Below are positions 61,701 to 64,000 of a DNA stretch of 64,000 bases, piece after piece. The position numbers were made by a program, and so were the translations under genes. The notes below the pieces were generated by a model, which did not search any database, was not told the origin of the DNA, and saw only the letters and a list, made by a program, of their open reading frames with translations. How positions within the stretch are numbered: the stretch's first letter is position 1; the number at the start of each line of letters is the position of its first letter. Origin of the DNA: Propionibacteriaceae bacterium (GTDB taxonomy: Bacteria; Actinomycetota; Actinomycetes; Propionibacteriales; Propionibacteriaceae); contig JAIRYW010000021.1 of the NCBI GenBank assembly GCA_031267645.1, positions 1 to 64,000 on the forward strand, given 5' to 3'.

Positions 61701-61884
61701 CTACGACCTCGGCCAGGCCGTCGGGCTGGTCGAAGTCCGTCAACCGGTCCCGGACCAGTGGTGGCGCTGGATCCAGTTGGCCGGCGGTTTCCTGGTCGTC
61801 TTGTTCGCTTTGCCCAGCTTGCACTTCCGGGCCGGGGCCGACCGTTCCCCGCGGCGGGCGCACGATCTGGAGGAGGCGCTGTGA
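58774..61884 (+). CDS. large membrane glycosyltransferase (GT2 N-terminal domain)
   Basis: A protein of about 1036 residues. A GT2 domain at about 25-250 (TAILVSRNGAAWLPETL, VDNRSEDNS, the DXD-like LLHDDAVPDPTA) is followed by roughly a dozen hydrophobic spans (about 410-800) and a C-terminal ~230-residue segment that is likely extracytoplasmic. The architecture is that of actinobacterial membrane glycosyltransferases in cell-wall glycan synthesis. The start could be the ATG at 58774 or the GTG two codons upstream. The stop overlaps the next gene as GTGA. Confidence 0.88.
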   Translation: MELTSLETASWFLDKPEPSAVDPTGQRVTAILVSRNGAAWLPETLAGLAASTIRPHQIIAVDNRSEDNSAELLQEARRQGVVDVVLTGSTSASFGDAVHQALAEAAGRDDWIWLLHDDAVPDPTALSELLTLSLRTLGLAIAVPLSVRPTRRRHASMTLELGASISGTGRRHVDVEAGEAAQGQYDPQVSLGGSTCGMLIRREAFEALHGFHSAIPSYRDGVDLGWRANLSGYRVMTCPEARFVHHQAGRSERRVGTIAQGRRRSEVAWDRLMGMRLVAAHTVGLARFLVWLRLVGGSLLRGLGFLLDKAPDQALDELRAMVDFVRSRRPVARLRRRVERIEASPTDRQRANALRPPWWSTFVLLGETVADNIRQALSSGRDEQISLGDLLGDEYESRLGDRPARLPIWVWVAGAAALSLIAGRRLLASGPVRAHQLLAAPDSLGQAYEVALTSPPGLSGRPSAWLLLEALGSTLALRPTWFVVALLMVAVPLTGLVAAWYLRHHLGQHRRISWVIALAYALLPVLLGGLNRGALWLVVLAIGLPFFVAWLHRWPTQTEGVRAWQPAAGVALALALAVPILPLLWVPAAAAVVLTVVRGGQGAWSWARAVLALGFPLLLWADWLMSLRLTPGRLMTTPAPLLNGATNDVAWQMLLGRTGSTGQPPLWISIVVLGVLWVAALIAALRLPSRSPVLVTGLVFIAVGVALSRFSVRIDTSEAMPDPSPWLLIGFAALLSLAVSWLSEASTSLARRDFGVAQALVGVVSMLLTGATLVSLAWWVVGGMTGLTRGDSAATPLYLAQNERATGASSLIVDQAQPTPAWALRSDGRATWGQGETRTGALASPTGWEWAQQAVAQIVAGRYDEDLTAHLVTLGVGYIAVIEPLPDTVAALDASVGLRRSSNEDGTVVWALVDLPTRTQVIGSDGAVLSLTPSDEVATTAPETRLALSLPVDPDLRVTVGGVRLEPVESVDWRATYDLGQAVGLVEVRQPVPDQWWRWIQLAGGFLVVLFALPSLHFRAGADRSPRRAHDLEEAL

Positions 61885-63179
61885 GAGTCAAAGACTGGAT
61901 CTGCCTGGCGGTGGCGACGGTGGCGGTGGCGACGGTGGCGACCGCCGTGCTGGCCCCCCAAGGCGGCGCCGCCCAGCCCGTCATCCCGGTCCAAGGCCAG
62001 CGCCAAGTGGCCTGCCCGGTGGGCGACCCGGCCTTCGGGCCCACCACGGTGGCGGCGGCCGCCCAAACCGAGCTGACCGTCTGGCAGGTCGGCTCCGAGG
62101 CCACCGCGCCGGCTTTGTCGGCCGAACTCGAAGACCCGGCCCAGCCGGTGGTGGCGGTGGGCGACCAGAGCCTGGGCGCGGTCTCGACCTCGTCCCAGCA
62201 CGGCAAGGTGCAGGCTGTGGTGTGCCGGCCGCCCATATCGAACGGTTGGTGGAACGGCGTCTGGGTGACCGAGTCGCAGCGCAGCAGTTTGATCTTGACC
62301 AACATCGACTCGACCGCCGCCGTCGTCACGATCTCGCTGCAGGGCGAGGCCGGCCCCTTGGAGACGACCGGTTTGCGCGACCTCGAGATACCTCGTTTCT
62401 CCACCCGGGTGGTGGCTTTGAACTCCTACCTGACGGCCGAGGAGCCGATCTCGGTCGTGCTCAAGGCCAGTCAGGGGCGCCTGATGGCGACTCTACGTAG
62501 TCAGGGCGATCTGGGCACGGACTGGCAGCAGAGCGCCGCCGCTCCGGCCGTCCTTTCGGTCATCCCCTGGTCGCCAGCCGGCGAGGGCAACCGGCTGCTG
62601 TTCTTGACCAACCCCAGCTCGGACCGCCGGGCCGAGGTCCAAGTCGAGGCCTTGGGCCTGGAGCAGAGCTACGTCATAGCCGGGGCGGAGGAGGTCTCGG
62701 TCGCCCCCGGGGCCACCGCCCGGGTCGAATTGAGCCAGGCTCTGCGCGGCCAAGGGGTCGGTCTGAGGGTGACCTCGACCCAGCCGGTCAGCGCCACCTT
62801 GGTGGCGACCGGGCCCGACCTGGCCGGACTGTCCGCCCAGCCCGGGCTGGGCGGCGGCATCGTCTTGCCGGTCGTCCCCGGGGCCTCCCTGGCTCTGGCC
62901 AATCCGACCCCGGACCCGATCACCTTGACCATCGCCCGGCGCGACGCCGAAGGGTCCGAGGTCGGCCTAGAGGAGATCGTCTTGGCCGAGGGCAGCCTGG
63001 AGGCGCCGTTGGCCGGCGACGCCGGATCGATCATGTTGACCGCCTCCGGACCGGATCTCAGAGTGGCTCTGGTCCTGTCCCGGATCGGCCAAACCGAGGG
63101 CTTGGCCCTGGCCCCCCTGGGCGTCGGCGGGGCGGCCGGGCTCAACATCGCCATCGCCTACCGACCCACCGTCGGCTGA
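61881..63179 (+). CDS. DUF5719-type secreted protein
   Basis: A 432-residue protein with an N-terminal signal-anchor segment (about residues 6-25) and a Ser/Thr-rich beta-strand body containing LTNPSSDRRAEVQVEALG-like repeats. Proteins of this kind are found directly downstream of the WhiB-linked glycosyltransferase in many actinobacteria; the function is unknown. The start GTG overlaps the glycosyltransferase stop. Confidence 0.8.
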   Translation: MRVKDWICLAVATVAVATVATAVLAPQGGAAQPVIPVQGQRQVACPVGDPAFGPTTVAAAAQTELTVWQVGSEATAPALSAELEDPAQPVVAVGDQSLGAVSTSSQHGKVQAVVCRPPISNGWWNGVWVTESQRSSLILTNIDSTAAVVTISLQGEAGPLETTGLRDLEIPRFSTRVVALNSYLTAEEPISVVLKASQGRLMATLRSQGDLGTDWQQSAAAPAVLSVIPWSPAGEGNRLLFLTNPSSDRRAEVQVEALGLEQSYVIAGAEEVSVAPGATARVELSQALRGQGVGLRVTSTQPVSATLVATGPDLAGLSAQPGLGGGIVLPVVPGASLALANPTPDPITLTIARRDAEGSEVGLEEIVLAEGSLEAPLAGDAGSIMLTASGPDLRVALVLSRIGQTEGLALAPLGVGGAAGLNIAIAYRPTVG

Positions 63180-63196
63180 GGCCGGCCGGGGCCGGA

Positions 63197-63628
63197 TCAG
63201 TCCTCTTCCAGGCCCTCGTCCGGGTCCAGCCGCTCGACCGCGATGCCGGTCAGTTGGGACAGTTGCTCGACCAGGGTGCTGTGGACCAGGTCGTGTTGGT
63301 GGGCCCGGCTGTCGCTGCGCAATTCGATGGGGCGGCGGTAGAGCACGACCTGGGCCAGCCGGTCCAAGGTGGCTTCGCGGGCCACCGCCAGCGGGGCCTG
63401 GGTCAGCCAGGGCTCGGACAGGTCGGGCACGTCCTGCACGTCGATGTCGACGTGGGCCAAGGCCTCGGGACAGTGGTGGGCCACCTGTGAGATCGACTTG
63501 GCCACGCAATGCAGGAAGAAATCGCTGGGCAGGGCGGGCCGGCGCAGCCGCAGCCGCTGACCGGCCGGGCAATTGGGCGGCGCCAACATGCCGCGCCAAC
63601 CGCGCTGGTGCCGATCCCGTTTGGCCAT
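63197..63628 (-). CDS. metallopeptidase-like protein without HExxH
   Basis: A 143-residue protein of the minimal-zincin family next to DUF3499 in actinobacteria. The final third reads HQHDLVHSTLVEQLSQLTGI, where catalytic members of the family have an HExxH; here the glutamate and second histidine are absent, so it is probably not a protease. The start at 63628 is chosen by family length. It is convergent to the DUF5719 gene and divergent from the DUF3499 gene. Confidence 0.78.
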   Translation of the reverse strand: MAKRDRHQRGWRGMLAPPNCPAGQRLRLRRPALPSDFFLHCVAKSISQVAHHCPEALAHVDIDVQDVPDLSEPWLTQAPLAVAREATLDRLAQVVLYRRPIELRSDSRAHQHDLVHSTLVEQLSQLTGIAVERLDPDEGLEED

Positions 63629-63693
63629 GGCCGAACTGTAGCGCCTCGTCGCGTCGTGGGGGCGGTCAGCCGTTTCCGGGATACGCTGCCGCC

Positions 63694-64000
63694 GTGAGCA
63701 CACGATCATGTCGCCGTTCGGGCTGCTCCAACCGGGCCCGGGCGACCTTGACTTTCTCTTACGCCGACCGCGCCGTCGTGGTCGGGCCCCTGTCGCCCGC
63801 ACGGTCGGCCGGCGGCCAGGACCTCTGCCTGGCCCACAGCGAGAGTCTGTCCGTGCCCCGGGGCTGGAGCCTGTCGCGGCTGCCCTTGGACGACCTCGGC
63901 CAAAGCGCCGCCGACCCCGGCGACCTCAGGGCCTTGGCCGACGCCGTGCGCGAGGCGGCCGGCATCGAGCCGGTTCCGCCGCCACCGGCTCTGCCGCCTT
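63694..64000 (+). CDS. DUF3499 protein, 3' truncated by window end
   Basis: The first ~102 residues of a DUF3499 protein from a GTG start. CRRSGCSNRARATLTFSYADRAVVVGPL and a later DLCLAH give the Cys/His zinc-ribbon-like core. It ends with the window, so the C-terminus is unseen. These proteins are conserved in actinobacteria beside whiB and the metallopeptidase-like gene; the function is unknown. Confidence 0.9.
   Translation, partial: MSTRSCRRSGCSNRARATLTFSYADRAVVVGPLSPARSAGGQDLCLAHSESLSVPRGWSLSRLPLDDLGQSAADPGDLRALADAVREAAGIEPVPPPPALPP

Noticed and set aside
1..64000. CRISPR array, rRNA or tRNA genes
   Set aside because: No evenly spaced identical repeats with unique spacers, and no convincing RNA gene sequence was recognised on either strand.

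Overview
The window is GC-rich DNA from an actinobacterium. The evidence is a WhiB regulator, a DUF3499 protein with its divergent HExxH-less metallopeptidase-like neighbour, a DUF5719-type secreted protein, an LCP ligase next to a GDP-mannose synthase, two sugar ABC operons without their own ATPase (in actinomycetes one shared MsiK-type ATPase usually serves several such systems), and high-GC codon use with frequent GTG/TTG starts. Propionibacteriales or a neighbouring order is plausible, but I cannot place it to genus. No rRNA, tRNA, CRISPR array, prophage or insertion sequence was recognised.

Layout. 1-4254: 3' part of a large Fn3/Ig-like repeat protein. 4236-9795: a MalFG-type sugar ABC operon with a ROK kinase and a ROK repressor. 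Nearby nagB and nagA (11364-13404) suggest amino-sugar use. 9853-11217: two small phosphatases. 13461-19671: a solitary C5-cytosine methyltransferase, RidA, RtcB with a structured leader, an HNH nuclease, PurU and a stand-alone ATP-grasp ligase. 19857-22409: isocitrate dehydrogenase and UDP-glucose dehydrogenase. 23265-29791: a compact five-gene operon encoding, in transcription order, a vWA protein, a PP2C phosphatase, a ParB-like protein, a soluble VirD4/TraG-like ATPase and a multi-pass membrane kinase. 30003-37798: ordinary cellular genes (CNNM/CBS protein, APH-like kinase, MetG, CPBP protease, lipoprotein, Maf, BirA). 37851-45205: a beta-glucoside operon (GH1, binding protein, two permeases, GH5, ROK repressor). 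45420-46572: a PH-domain protein and PurE. 46638-55042: a GntR-controlled catabolic operon (DeoC, DapA-like aldolase, FGGY kinase, four SDR domains in three genes, a second DeoC without its Schiff-base lysine, a tautomerase-like protein). 55174-64000: a cell-envelope and sporulation-type regulator region (LCP, ManC, WhiB, giant glycosyltransferase, DUF5719, DUF3499).

The two best candidates for undescribed biology are the vWA-PP2C-ParB-VirD4-kinase operon and the multi-SDR/double-DeoC operon. The first looks like a phosphorylation switch wired to a DNA-pumping-type ATPase without any conjugation machinery. The second looks like a sugar or polyol degradation route in which several catalytic residues of the duplicated enzymes have been replaced.

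A smaller recurring theme is short direct duplications that overlap or abut the stop codons of several genes (14604-14652, 19658-19726, 37772-37875), plus other tandem repeats in intergenic or N-terminal positions.
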